DNA from: Acanthococcus lagerstroemiae | Taxonomy: Eukaryota > Arthropoda > Insecta > Hemiptera > Eriococcidae | DNA: 64,000 nucleotides | Direction of reading: 5' to 3' | Assembly (NCBI GenBank): GCA_031841125.1 | Contig: CM063106.1 | Span: 30,996,001 to 31,060,000 of the forward strand | Part shown: positions 43,813 through 56,479 of the stretch, piece by piece | Layout of the letters: every line of letters starts with the position of its first letter | How positions within the stretch are numbered: the stretch's first letter is position 1 | Position numbers and translations under genes: made by a program | The notes under the pieces: generated by a model | Seen by the model: the letters and a program-made list of their open reading frames with translations, nothing else | Told to the model about the DNA's origin: nothing | The model's database searches: none

Positions 43813-45075
43813 ACTTTCGATTCTCGCCTCAGAAGTAACGCTCAAAAAGAAACGCTTTTTTTTCGTTTATGTGCTAAAGGTCTTGATCAGCTGTTTTTTT
43901 TTTCGTGATACTCCGAAATAACGTTCAAGAAGTAACATTCTTTTCGTTTACGAGCCAAAGCAGAGACATGAAAATGTCAACAAAAAAAAAAAAAAAAAAA
44001 AAAAAACTTGAACAGGGATGAAAGCGTAATTTGGTACCTATACTTAATTTGTTACTTACCTGTTTTCATGAGCTGGATATTTGTACAAACCTACGACGCG
44101 ACGGAACCGCATCAGGCCATCGGCATCAATTTTTTTCTGTTTCAAAATTGATTTTGAAAAAATTTCGATTTTTGTTGGGGGGGGGGGTCAGCTTCCTAGC
44201 CCCCCCTATGTTGCACCATTGGTTCTAACAGCCAGTTCTCAATGTGTATTCCAAACTTAGGCTAACATTTATGATGTGAAAAGTATTTTTCTACAATGAT
44301 ATTTACCAGCAAGCGACATGTAACATTCTTCTGCGAGCATTTTGCCCCTATCTGTACCACCTAGGCAATTTAACGAGCAATATTTTTTATCTGATGTATT
44401 TTTTCCATAACATGCTTCATTCTTCGGAAAAACGCCGAAATAGTTGAATAAGATAGAAATTTCTCATTTTCTCCTCCCCCCCCCCCCGGAGGTAACCGAC
44501 GAGTTGGGGCGAGGGCTTTTAACTACGTATTATGGACACCGTTCTAAACACATTTCAGCTGTGAAACCTTTGCGGGCAATATTTTCCTGTTCAATTCCGT
44601 ATTCCTCCTGGGCGAATAAATGCAGGTGCCCACGAGACTGTTCTCGCTAGGGAATGCAGAATCCTAATTTGCCTGGCCACAAGAAAAAAGGCCCCCGGAA
44701 ATTCTTGGATTTTTCTAAGTAATCACCTGGATTTCTCGAGTTGAGATACTCTGCTAATTCAGGTAACCACTCGGCAAAACTTTTCTTTTTTAACTTGTCT
44801 GCAGAATATGAATTTGAGTAAACTTGACAAATTTTGATTTCTGAGTCGGCACCTAGTAGAATGGTCTCGCACCTACATTTATCATTATTTTTTGGAACTT
44901 CTTAAACGTGAAAAGGGTCAACATTTGTATAATTTTTCGAACTCAATGGGCGCTTTGTAGAAGAATGGCAGAAGAGGAGGAAATTTAAGGTGCATGTAAC
45001 AGATTTGCTAGAGAAAGTTGAATTTTTTTCTTTTTTCAAAGTTTGACGTCTGGAAACTTAGTTCCCAAATATTGA
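43813..45075. other. Non-coding stretch with long poly-A
   Basis: A run of about 26 A lies at 43981-44006. C and G runs lie at 44177-44187 and 44476-44487. No gene is recognised. Confidence 0.5.
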
Positions 45076-45079
45076 TTAA

Positions 45080-46968
45080 CCTGTTGGTCGCACTCGGAAA
45101 AAATTACGCGGTTGGTCGCATGGTGAGGAAATCCTCGTCACGTTAAAAAAATGAAATTGTTGGCGTAATAGATTGAGGGGGTCGAGATACCCAAGAAAAA
45201 CAATCTCAGTTTCACATATAGCATATCTTAAAAATTGAAGGAGCCACAATTTAAAAAGATGCAAGTTTTTTGAGATAAATTTGAATAATGAAGTATATGA
45301 AATTCTATGCTTAAAAAATGGAAGTAGTGTGGCATATGTAGATTGTAGAGGTAAAAATATGATTTGAAAAATATTACATGCCTTGAAAATTGCAGGAGTT
45401 ATTATTTTTAAGAATGATTTTTTCGAGATAAATTCGATTACGGAAGTTTTTACACGAAACAGGTAACCAGTATTACTAAACATATCGAGCACCAGATGTT
45501 TCATAAATTGATAGCCTACCCTCAAAATTGAAGGGGCCAATACCTTCAGAAATTTAGTTTTTGTTTGATTTCAGCATACAGAAGCATCCGACTTACTCAA
45601 ACAAACTGTTAGTATTTTAAAAATGTTAGTCAAAAGATTTTCAAAACTATCTGTACCGATATGCATTTACAAAACTGAAGGTTTATCAACATTCTAAATT
45701 TCAATCCAATTTCATATGATGTAAGAATCTCAATATTTTACCTTGTTACTTCATTTAATTCTCGAAAATAGGTCCACAATTTTGATTATCGAAAGAATTT
45801 CTTAAACTGTATTGTTTGATATACGAGTACAATTAATGCTTCCATCTCGTAGTGTTCGTTTTTGTCCTTTCTCAAAATGCTAAGAAGATTGAAGTACCAT
45901 GGAAATACTTTTTACCCATATATACCCCCCGACAACTTAATTAATGACGAGATCGCCGTACAAATTTTTCCTCTCAACTTTTTACATCGCTCTAAATTCT
46001 TTGCAATAATTGTTTCTTTCGATATGCTTCGTACAAAATTCTGAAAATGGAACGTTCGGTTAGTCAAATTGTTGATAAAGAGGCGTATGCGTGTTTTGGA
46101 TACCGAAAAAATCCAACCTGTGGATGATACCCAGCCGACGCGAGTGAAGCCGAAGATGTGCTCGAAGCATCTGCTCACGAGACAGAATCAGAGCAGAATG
46201 CCGATGAAATTGACAATTTGCCCCTTGACGACGACGACGATGCAACGGCTGGTCCAAGTGGCGCTCGAACAGTTGCTGTCCAACCAGCTGTCATCCAGCC
46301 TACCCTACTGCCGTCCGACTTGCTGCTGCTCGACCTGCAGGCTTCCAACGTGCTACCGCTCAACCTGCTATCGAAGCGCCCCCAACATACCGCGGTCGTA
46401 ATGGTACTGAGTAGCAAATGTATCGCCCTTGTAACGGCCGCCCTTACGATGCATATTATCAGTACTGATAGTTTTGAAAATCCTTTGAATAACATTTTAA
46501 ATAATACTGACAGTTTGTTTGGATAAGTTGAATACTTCTGTATGCTGAAATTGAACAAAAACCAAATTTCTGAAGGCAGTAGCTCCTTCAATCTTGAGGT
46601 TAGGCGATCCATTTATGAAACATTTAGTGCTCGATATGTTTAGTAACACTGATTACTTATTCCGTGTAAAGACTTCAGTAATCGAATTTATCTAAAATTT
46701 TTTTTTAATAACTCCTGCAATTTTCAAGGTGTGCAATATTTTTAAAATTAATTTTGACCTCTACGAATTTAAAATACTTCAATATTCAAATTTATTTCGG
46801 AAAACTTGCATTTTTAAAAAATTGTAGTCCCTTCAATTTTCAAGATATGCTACATGTGAAACTGAGATTACGTTGTTCTTGTGTATCTCGACCCCCTGAA
46901 TCTATATAGGCATGCCGACAATTTCAATTTTTGAACATGGCGGGGATAACCTCACGACCAACGGTGGT
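45080..46968 (+). mobile_element. piggyBac-like element with ~0.5-kb terminal inverted repeats
   Basis: TTAA flanks both ends (45076-45079 and 46969-46972). The ends are CCTGTTGGTCG and, inverted, ACCACCGTTGGTCG. From there inverted similarity continues for about 500 bases: arms run roughly 45080-45655 and 46460-46968. They share phrases such as CATATCGAGCAC and TTTCATAAAT. The unique centre carries the start of a piggyBac-type transposase gene. Open frames at 45076-45540 (-) and 46175-46612 (-) are shadows in the arms and centre. The catalytic core is missing, so the element is non-autonomous. Confidence 0.78.
46046..46480 (+). pseudogene. N-terminal fragment of a piggyBac-like transposase
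   Basis: A frame begins MERSVSQIVDKEAYACFGY, has a stop, and continues as an acidic stretch ESEQNADEIDNLPLDDDDDA with TAGPSG. Low-complexity acidic N-termini are usual in piggyBac transposases. In another frame further on, PTYRGRNGTE, a stop, QMYRP and GRPYDAYYQY resemble the GKDGT-W-P-R stretch that precedes the catalytic domain in the family. Frameshifts and stops show it is inactive, and the DDE region is absent. Confidence 0.5.
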
Positions 46969-46972
46969 TTAA

Positions 46973-48516
46973 AAATTAAGTTCTGAAGTTGAAAACAATT
47001 TTCTTTGCAAATGTTTGATATTTTATTTATTTTTACGACGTATTAGTGGTGGTTATCTCACTTTTTTGATATGGATGTTTTTTTTTAGCGATAATGCGAT
47101 TGATTCAAATCCGCGTACATATGCTGTGACCACGTCATCGGAATACGTATAGCGGAGAAACCTGGGAATTCCGCTGATTCAAATTTAGAGAGAATGAAAA
47201 CCCTATATTAAATTTCAAGGCCAATGCGTCACGAGTTAATGTCATTTCAAAAATCTGGAAGAAATCAGGCGGTTGTCTTAGATCGTTATGAAAACATCTG
47301 TGGGGATCGTTACCTCGATTTCGAAAATTCCAAAATAATGACCACCCTGATTTTCATGCAGTAGTTGCGTTGGGAGGAAGTAGGAAGAGTTATTAACGAC
47401 GTCAGCTGTGGAGTTTGAACCGTGAATTCGGGTTCGATACTACAGATACTGCATTCGGTCTTCTCTGTATTTGTATATGTTCAGTTGATTTCTATCGGAA
47501 ACTGTTCGCATTCCAGAGCGATATCCGTCGTGTACGAATTTCTCTGCAGAGTGATGTGAACACTTTTCACGAAAAGTAAAATGGTAAAACGTAAATGACG
47601 TAATGCTGGTGTTGCTATCACCGTAACAATCATACTTTTTGCACACCTTCGCTCTCTCTTCTTTCTTCTCCTGTCAGTCACCTAGCCTCATTGCTCCTCT
47701 TCGTTCTGCCGAGCAGCACGTTACAACGTCGGATCTTCCTGGAAAAATGATAATTTTTTTTTTCGTGAACGAACAACAGCGGTTGCGGTAACCCACAGTT
47801 GAAATAACGAGTGTTGGAGAATGCAGCGGCACTGAAGGTATTCTAGTGAAAACCATTAATTATCTGTAATCAGTGCGCCGGCTCACAAACAATAGATCTT
47901 CAGACGTCAAAATGCCTTCGCACCGGACACCTTGTGCAGCGTTATGCCACAACTCGAGATTCTTTGGCTACCGAAAAGCATTCAATGTACCTAGGTCCTA
48001 GACTCTGTTTGTACGGTCATTTTTATTCGTTCTTACGACCGACGTACGGCTGGCTTGTCGAGGTCGGAATTGTTGAATATAAATATCTAGGAAACTTAAT
48101 TTTACTCGGACGAGTAAATAATATCATAATTCTCTATACTTTGTTTGGAGTTGATGTACTCTTTATAGCTATGTACTCATCTCTAGCGGTTGAAAAAGAA
48201 CAGCTTAGATTGGCCAATTCACACCATTTGCGGTTAGCTTTGTTGCGATTTTAAATAATTATTTCATTCCGCCAAACCGTAATTTATTTTAGTCGAGGAT
48301 TTAGTTTTAGATAATCCTCTAAGCCTCGTGTCTCGGTCTGGATTTTGGATTCCATCATTAATTTTATTCTGCGTCGAAATCAAGGATGTACCTGCGCCTT
48401 TCTGCTGATCTGCTGGTAAAATTGGTAAATTCGGGGGGGGGGGTCTGTTTACAAGGCAAAGTTGCGAAAGTTTTGATTTTTTTTTTTATTATTTGAGACA
48501 TTTTACAAGTTGTCAC
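46973..48516. other. Non-coding stretch, nothing recognised
   Basis: Frames at 47440-47681 (-) and 47934-48254 (+) show no conserved domain. A run of 11 G lies at 48433-48443. Confidence 0.45.
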
Positions 48517-48524
48517 AATAATGG

Positions 48525-50285
48525 CAGGGTGTCCATTCTCTGGAAAACCTGGAAAATCTGGAGATGTCAGGGAATTTTGTCAGTCTGGAAAAGTGAGGGA
48601 ATTTTGGAATTTTCAGCATTTTCCACCTAAAAGTCAGGGAATTTTGTAAAAAAATCGACTGCGAAATTCTGTAGTATTTCAAACAGATTTTACACTATTC
48701 TTACTAAAAAAAATTTTTCCTTCGCTTTGCTCAGGTAATTTTCTTATAATTTTTCTTTCGCAGGAGAAGGATGTGGGTAATACAACTTCCCCTCTCCTAT
48801 CGCAGAAGTACAGGGTGTGTTGCTGTGATGAAATCGTTTTCACGGTATTCGGTTCGCGTCTAGATCTTTCTATTAAGGCGGCTATACACTTAACATATCT
48901 CGTATGTGACTTTTCACGAACCATTTCACGAAAAATATGACTAAACTCGAACCAATCCATATGCACTTCTCCCAATATCAGCTGTTTCGTGTTTTCATCT
49001 CACCCTGTTCGCGAGAATCTGAAAATCGACGCGAAAATGAAAAAGTGTTCAGTCTAGTTCCTCTGCCTTGTGTAAAAATTTTTTTGAGAAAGTCGTAATG
49101 AAATGAAAATTGGAAAACCAATGAATTCACCTTCTGGAACATCCTGCCATCGGGTTTTTCTGCGGCTCTCTTCTCCTTCGTAAATGTAATAATAATAATA
49201 CCTTTATTTAGAGGGATATTACATGTGTTATAACTATTTCTAGTTTACCTTGAAAATATCCCCGGTCCTTTAAGAGCAAAGGTATACCTCACCCTTTCCC
49301 ATTCTTCCCTGTTTGTAGCAATTCTTTGATATTTTTTGTGGAAAAAGAAGCGATCGATTTCGTCCCTACATCTCGCTCTTTGACCCCCTTTCTTCTTTTT
49401 TTTGTAAGCGAAAATCCAAAAGGTAGGTGGCCAGATATGCCCATCTATCGGGGAGGGGGGAAGTCTGGCAACGTGCCCCGCCCATCCCCACTTTTGGTTC
49501 CTAATTTGAACTATTGCGTCGAACATGTTTCGGATTTCCTTTTTCAGTGAGGCAGTGTGAATTCTGTCCGATTTTCTCTTTCCAAGCATAGAGTTTTGGG
49601 TTGATGATATTTTTGTGAAAATGTTTACTGTTGGTGTCCAGGTTGGGAGTCCGTATGTTAGAACTGGCAGCACGCACATATTGCAGATTTCCCCTTTTTG
49701 TTTATACTTGAAATTGCCTTTGAAGATATGTCTCATTTTTACGGCGTTATTTTCTATTAGCAACACTTTGAATAAATAAAACTCGGTGACTTTAATTAGA
49801 AAGGGTGAATTCTGAGTCAACCATTGCTAGTCCTACGTTCTTGCTACCTCATTGGTCGCACCAGGAGGGACAGGATCCAAAAATTATCTCTAAAATCAAT
49901 GCAGTAACCTCGAAAACATAAACCAATTTTCGAATTTTATTCTTTCACCCCTCCCTTTCATGGTCGGCATTAAGTCACACGAAAAGAAATCTATGAAGTC
50001 GTTAATTGACATCGCACCACGCTGCACCCCATACAGCGCGTTTTCATTTCTATCATTAAACTTTCACACCCCATCTGCCACAGCTCCATGAGCACACGAT
50101 AGTAAAAAAAAAGGTTGTGGGGTGATTGACGATATTCGCCGCTCACGACGTTCGAAAAAAAATTAACCCCCCCCCCCCTTTGCATGTGTAATTTGTATTT
50201 TATGGGTCTAGAAAACTGGAAAAATTGGCCTGGAAAACCTGGAAAAGTCAGGGAAAATCATTTCCGAACAAGAATGGACACCCTG
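48525..50285. mobile_element. Large TIR-bounded element (CAGGGTGTCCATTC family)
   Basis: The ends are CAGGGTGTCCATTCTC and, inverted, CAGGGTGTCCATTCTTG. Close to both ends are clusters of CTGGAAAACCTGGAAAA and GTCAGGGAA phrases, like subterminal transposase-binding repeats. The CAGGGTGTC start is hAT-like, but the flanks (AATAATGG and AATGGGAT) do not form a clean 8-bp duplication. A LINE 3' piece (49186-49820) sits inside. No transposase is recognised. Confidence 0.6.
49186..49820 (-). pseudogene. LINE ORF2 C-terminal fragment with (ATT)n tail
   Basis: On the minus strand: ICNMCVLPVLTYGLPTWTPT, then IRNQKWGWAGHVARL with HIWPPTFWIF, and finally RIATNREEWERVRYTFA. This is the C-terminal end typical of RTE-like non-LTR retrotransposons (LPVLTYG-W, KW-WAGH-AR, R-W). 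The ORF is open for 191 codons to a stop at 49245. It is followed by a short 3' UTR, AATAAA-type text and (ATT)n near 49186-49200. The copy lacks the polymerase motifs and is 5'-truncated. Confidence 0.85.
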
Positions 50286-51300
50286 AATGGGATTCTCAAC
50301 ATCTTACAAAGCCACTTTTCGATACAACACTAATCAACGTAAATTCAACTATTTTTGTAGTATTTATTTGTTTCTGTATCGGTGTTCGAAGAAGGAGAGC
50401 AATACCTATTTTACTGGAAGGAAGAGTGGTCAGTGCAATGCTAATGAACTACACTGGCCACGTGGCCAGTAGGGCTAGCGGGAAGAATATGTCGTGGACG
50501 CGGGAAGAGGAACATAATACGTAACCCTAAAAATACCGAATAAAATGTTACAAATTTCAGTTAACTAGAAATAAAAAAAGCATTAAGAAATGTTATCTCT
50601 ATGACTTGATTTTTCCGGCTAAGTGTTATAATTTCCCGGCAGTGTCTGGTTTTCCCGGAAAAGGTCACCCTCGCACCGGCCCTGCAATTCACTCCACTTG
50701 CTGAATGTACCGAGTGCTCTCGGGCGTAATTCGCCTGACAAAATTTCGACTCATTTTGTGGCGTGGACCGAACCCTGTGGGTGAGAAGGAGGGCGGTGGA
50801 AATAAGTCGAAAATGCTAACTCGGTACCAGCATTTTTCGTGTCACAAAGAAAAAACTAATCTGGGCGATTTTCACGTTACATTTTGCTGACTAATGTTCG
50901 AAATCCCGACTAAATGAACGTAACTCGAACGAAATCTTCCCGTAAAATACCGAATCGGTGCACAATTAAAAGAAAACTTAGCCATTTTCACATTTTCCCG
51001 ACTGACATTGGAAGTGTCAGATTCTGACTCTATGATACAAACATTTTTTTCTTGCCAACACAAGAGTGAAAAAAAAAAATGAAAATTAAGTCAACGAATT
51101 AAAGATTTTTTTTTTTGAATTACCGACTATTGATTTGAAATGCCGTCTAACTAATCGAATTTTCCGAAAAATGCCGACTCTGAATATTCGTTCAGATGTT
51201 ACCCCCCCCCCCCCCATTCCTGTGTGACAGAGTAGGCCAAGAAGTATGCGACTGTTGACAGATTTGTATTATTCGTGACCCAAACTTTTAAATTATGTGC
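50286..51300. other. Non-coding stretch with repeat fragments
   Basis: GCACCGGCCCTG near 50673-50684 looks like an isolated hAT terminus. The region 50870-51215 has dispersed-repeat text shared with 22.0-22.1 kb, ending in a run of 14 C at 51202-51215. Confidence 0.4.
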
Positions 51301-51861
51301 ATAATAACAGAAATTATAAAATGCCAGTCCCGGAACAGTGTACGGCAGACTATGCTGAGCGACATGTCTAATGTGTTGTCGAACGAGATGTTTAAAGGGG
51401 CCATGTTATTATGCGTTTCAGACGAGTTGTTAATCGTTTATACGAAATGTTTGTGATGTGACGTAAAAATAGGGGCTATTAAAACTATCAATCGGTGACT
51501 ATTCAGAGTTTAAATCTTGAACGATTGGAATTAAATCGGAGTAGGTACATGCAGTTATGCTCCCCGATGAAAAACGTATGGGTGGAAAGCTTAATAGTGG
51601 AGACAGTCACTAATCAATAGTTTTAATAGCCTCTACTTTAAATTTTATCAGCAATAACTCTAAATTTTTACATCAGCCGCCTTTAAATGTACAGCATTTA
51701 ATATCTACATCATGAACATTTCGTGTAAATAATTAAAATCTAATCCGAAACGCATATGAACATCGCCCCTTTAAACATCTCATTTGGTAACACATTAGAT
51801 ATGTCGCTTAGCATAGTCTGTCATACAGTTACCGGACTGGCATTTTATAACTTCTAATAAC
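51301..51861. mobile_element. Foldback (hairpin) element with ~230-bp arms
   Basis: Almost the whole 560 bp is an inverted repeat. TTATAAAATGCCAGTCC, GCAGACTATGCT or GACAGACTATGCT, GCGACAT, ATGTTTAAAGGGGC and GGCTATTAAAACTAT occur in the left arm, and inverted in the same order in the right arm. A unique loop of roughly 60 bases separates them. No coding capacity was found, and the target duplication is unclear. Confidence 0.8.
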
Positions 51862-52490
51862 GTACGTTCTTATTTGAAATTTCAAAGTTTTCGAGCTTCC
51901 TATAACTCCTTATTTTGGGAGGGCGAGGGGATTTTTCTGATTTTCCTAAGCGATTGAGTCCTTATTATTAAAAAATTCTGCTTGGTCTCATGTCGGTTTC
52001 ATTTTTTGCTCAGAAAACTATCGTGGTTAATACTAAATCCACTCTAGGAAATGATACCATAAACACACCCCCCCCCCCCATGGCATTGAAACTTCACGGG
52101 TTGCTTCGGGCGATGCCACGTCTGTGTACTTCATTACTTACGAGTCAAATCAAAAAATTGTAGATCATCTGGAGTAAAATTCTCAATAATTTTAGAGTGG
52201 AGGCTCCCCAAGTTTGTGAATTTTTACTTTTAGATCTTGTAGTGTTCTGTTTTATGTATAAACCAGAGTTTTAATAATTCATGCGTGGATAGTCATCAAT
52301 ACTCACTGAATTTGGGGTTCCAGAATTTTGGATATATGAGTCAATCAACATTTTACCGAGCTCGTCGAAATTTAAGTACCACTGACTCAGTAAAAAATGC
52401 GAATTGTATCTATGCTGACTGTATTTTTCTAGTCCTAGAAGATTGTTTTCATATTAGAAGAATTTATTTGTAAGTTAATGAAATAATTGT
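51862..52490. other. Non-coding stretch, nothing recognised
   Basis: A run of 12 C lies at 52068-52079. No feature was found. Confidence 0.5.
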
Positions 52491-52745
52491 AGAGCTGCCG
52501 ACAAAGTTGGTGTATATGTTACAATTTTTTTTTTTTAAGACGAAAGAAAAAGAGAACGACGAAGAAAATGAACGTAGAAGGATGATTACGGCATCTTTCG
52601 GCCGTTTTTTGAACTACTGGCTAGAGTTGTTCGTTCATTTTGATGAGATCGTTGGATCGGCAACACTAAATTCAATCAGTTTTACCAACAAAAAAAAAAC
52701 GATTTTCGAAAATTTGTAACATACACTGATTTCTTTGACAACTCT
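52491..52745. mobile_element. MITE with AGAGYTGYC ends
   Basis: The left end AGAGCTGCCGACAAAGTTGG and the inverted right end AGAGTTGTCAAAGAAATCAG both continue GTGTAT then GTTACAA. This gives about 40-base imperfect inverted repeats around a non-coding 255-bp element. No target duplication could be defined. Confidence 0.7.
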
Positions 52746-55700
52746 TCAGTTAACCTCATCATTCGCTGCCGCTTGTGACACGCCCCTGAAAATATATGTA
52801 ATTGAATTGAACGGCCAAAATTTCCAAACATGATCCTCCATAGCTTTCCGAAACTATTCAGTGATTCATTTTTTGAGGGAGCTTTCATTCATGTTGACTC
52901 CACTTTTCAGAACCTGATAGTCTGAAACATTCAACAAAGGTAATGATGAGGGGGCTACGGTGGGTCGGATGTTCAAAGATCTGTTGAAGCTCTCCTGAAA
53001 AATTTTATTTCGCCTTCTTTTTTGTAAAAAAGCGAGCACTTGAAGTGGATTTGTTCCTTTATTTTGAAATAGGCAACTGGTTTTAGAACACGGGGCCTGG
53101 TCCCCTCCCAAACCGTAGGAATGATAGAATATCTCACTTAGACGTATTTCACGTATCCCCCCTCCACTCCCTTAAAAATTATGATGATAATTAATAAATG
53201 AATAAAAATCAAACGAAACTAATGAAATGAGTCAGCGTTTGTTGCTGTTTTTGAAAATTATCGTTCGTGGTGCTGAATATTGGGTCCGAAAATATGGTCA
53301 ATTTATATTGTTGAAACTATAAATTTGAGTAATGATTACTCATCAGACTTGCATAAATCTTATCTTTTTCTTATCAGCTTTTAAAATGGGCCACTTGTAA
53401 GTGCCACAAACATTGTTCGCAAGAATTTCCCACTTTTTATTTTCTTCTCTTTCTTCGTATGTTATCAGTTTTTGGAATTTCTGACTCATAAACCTATTGG
53501 TTTGTTGTTATTTTTCCTTCTTCTTCCTTGCAAGATAGTAGATAGAATGTGAAAAATCATGTCAACTTTGTAGCGTGTAATGTCCCTCCATTGTAAATGT
53601 GGTTGTTAAATTCACTAGTCTCTCGACTAGAGTAGGTTGCTTCTATCCACTCTTGTGGTGGTTGAGACGCATCTCCAGTGAAGAATACCGATGCAGTTTC
53701 CCCTTGCTTTCATCAGGGGTTATCTGTTGAAGTTTTCCTTCTCCTATGTCCCTTTAGTTCTCCTTTAAGTCCCCTCATCACGCCAAGAAAGCCTACTTAG
53801 AGGGGGCCATTGTATATATGTTCATTAAATAAAATTAAAAGAAAAGAAAGCGGAAGTTATTATTTGGATGTTTGCAGCATCCAAGAAGTACAGACATCAT
53901 TTTTTTACGGTGTACGGTTTCCATCATTCTTACACTTAACACTCAGTTTAGGAAAGTATCTTACTCACATGTGGAAAGATTTTCAAGGTCAGTCTAATTT
54001 TGCAGCAACAGTTGAAAATGCTACTTCGAGAAACTGAATGATACCAAATTTTATTATATATTGCAGTAGTACCAAATGATTTTTTTTTTTGAAACGTAGA
54101 ATTCCAACTTACTATATTTTCTTTTTACTTTTTTTTGTTGTTGTTTTACATCGCGCTGTACTTTATTTTCAAACAATACCAATCGACCATCGAGGACACA
54201 ATAAAATACGTTTTACGACCTAAATCAAATCTCTACATAAATAGTGACTGCCTAGGTCATTACTCTGTTATTGTTGTATGCGGCGAGTCCGAAACCAAAA
54301 CGAATTTTTCTTGTGATGATCTCCATTATGTATAGCATTGTTAACCGGGCTGCTCGATTCATCGTGCAATTTTCTAATGTTCAACGACTTCTACTCAATT
54401 TCTTTTGCTTCGTCTGTTTGAAACAGACCGGTCTGTTGTGAATATTGGCTGGTTATTTTCGTTTAAAGTAGATTAGATGGTTGTGATTTTATACCTGTAA
54501 TTGATTAATTACCAGTCTTGCCAGAGGATGTCTTTTTCTCAGTGTTTTTTTTTTTTTTTTTTTTTTTAGTATCAGAGCCTACGGTACTCCGAGGTTTCTG
54601 GTGCTTCGAAATAATGCTGTGCATCACTTTTATTTGACGATAGAATCCTAAAATTGAGACCATTAAAATCATTGATAAATTTCAGTAATGCGTGCATGGC
54701 ACTTGGCTTTTTCGTTCTTGTTTCAATTTACGTATTCGGGTGGTACAAAAACAGTTTTTTTGAAAAGTTGAATGGAGTCTGCGAGAAAGATGCCTTTTGG
54801 ACCAAAACTAAAGTGTGAAGTGCTTTTGACATGCAATGCATAGATGATGCATATAACGAGCTCAAAGTTTAATTTTGCACAGAGTACAGAAACATTGCCT
54901 CATTAAATATGTGTCAGTTGATTTATTTTACTCTTCTCATTGCGAATATTCGTATTATTCAAGTTTGGCACGTGAACCGCAACCTGTTGGAGAGAATGTA
55001 CCATTTGGACTGTACGCGAGCTAATCTTTAATTATTCTAATTTTCACGTTCTTTACGTCGAAACAAGTGTTTTTTTGGTCGTTAAGCCAAAATTTGGCGT
55101 TCGTGCCCTTTGGCTCCACTAGGGGCTGATTTTGAAATTGAAATAATGGAAAATCATCACCTTGTAGAGCCCAAAGGATGGAGGGGGAAAGGGAAAGAAC
55201 TCCAAAAATAAACACAGCGATCCACAATAGGTACCCTTATTGAGTCATGAATAATGTGAAAATGGAGACAAAATTGGAATTGTAAGAAATCACCTCCTCT
55301 GGAGTACCGAGGAAGAGGGGAAGGTAAAAAGGATTCCAGGAATGGATTCAGCCATCCAGGAAACCTTATAATTTTGAGAAAGAAAGTAATTTTTCAGCTT
55401 ATGAGAGGAGAGAGGGCTCCTCTATCGATAGAAGCTCAAATTCTGAAAAATCAATGTTTACTCCGAACTTCAACCCCCTTGGGGCACGGGTTATCTATTA
55501 CCGATTTGGTTCAAACTCGGCAGAATTTTTTTTTTTTTTAATAATTAGAATCGATATAGGAGGTATGCAATTGAAAAAATGTTTTTCCCTTATTAGGGGA
55601 AGGTGTCCAGCGCATTTATCCGGTCTTATTCCGTTTCGTGTGAGCGAGTTCTCATTCTTACAGTTTATTTCGCTGAAATTGAAAGATGGGGTAAATGATA

Positions 55701-56479
55701 CTATTATGCTCCCTGACTCTAGTGTCGCTGTTTTCAATGTAAAAAAAAAAAAATTAAAAATATTTGTAGCGGTTCAAACAATACCGATACTCATCGATAA
55801 ATCTAGTAATCGTTAAGTATCGGTTTACGTTTGTAGTATCGATGCTTATCAGTACGATTAAAATGTTTCAAAAAGTTTTGGGGAGAAAAGCGCTGAAATT
55901 GACCTGAAACCCGACGAAAATCACCCAAAACCGATTGCAGATACACAAAAGTAGTCAAAATTTCAATTGTCTTTCTTTCAAAAAATTTTTTAATGCTCTA
56001 TGACGAAGCTGTTGAAATTATCGATGCATACCGGATAACTGAAGAATATAGTTATTATAAAAACTCTCTTTAAAAATTAAACGAAGAAAAAATGCTGGGA
56101 AAAGTTCAGGAGATATAAGAAGATATCAAATAGATTATACGAGTATTATTATGATCAGAAGAAGATATAATAAAAATTGAATATATTGGATTGTAAGACC
56201 GCACCCAGGAGTGGATGTAGATAATGACCACAATTTAGCATAATGAAATGTAGGTTTAAATTTAAAAAATGAATAAGTAGAAAAGAAAAACAAAATGGAA
56301 TTTAAAGTTGTTGAAAGAGGTAAAAAAAGAACAGAATATCAGAAAGGACAACGAAAGAACTTTGTAAATCAAAGGGGGGAAAGTGATATAGAAGGGGAAT
56401 GGATAGCACTAAAAGAATATCAGTCAATTTGGCAGAAAGGAAGGAAATATGTACTCAGATAATAGAAAGGAGAAAACCG
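52746..56479. other. Long non-coding stretch, nothing recognised
   Basis: Poly-T tracts lie near 54546-54567 and 55528-55539. Frames at 55021-55227 (-) and 55454-55816 (+) show no domains. From about 56260 the plus strand becomes very purine-rich, possibly the start of the LINE remnant that follows. Confidence 0.45.

Noticed and set aside
45076..45540. 154-codon minus-strand ORF
   Set aside because: It lies wholly in the left inverted arm of the piggyBac-like element and resembles no protein. The inverted right arm does not preserve it.
46175..46612. 145-codon minus-strand ORF
   Set aside because: It is antisense to the acidic transposase N-terminus and runs into the right arm. No family signature is seen.
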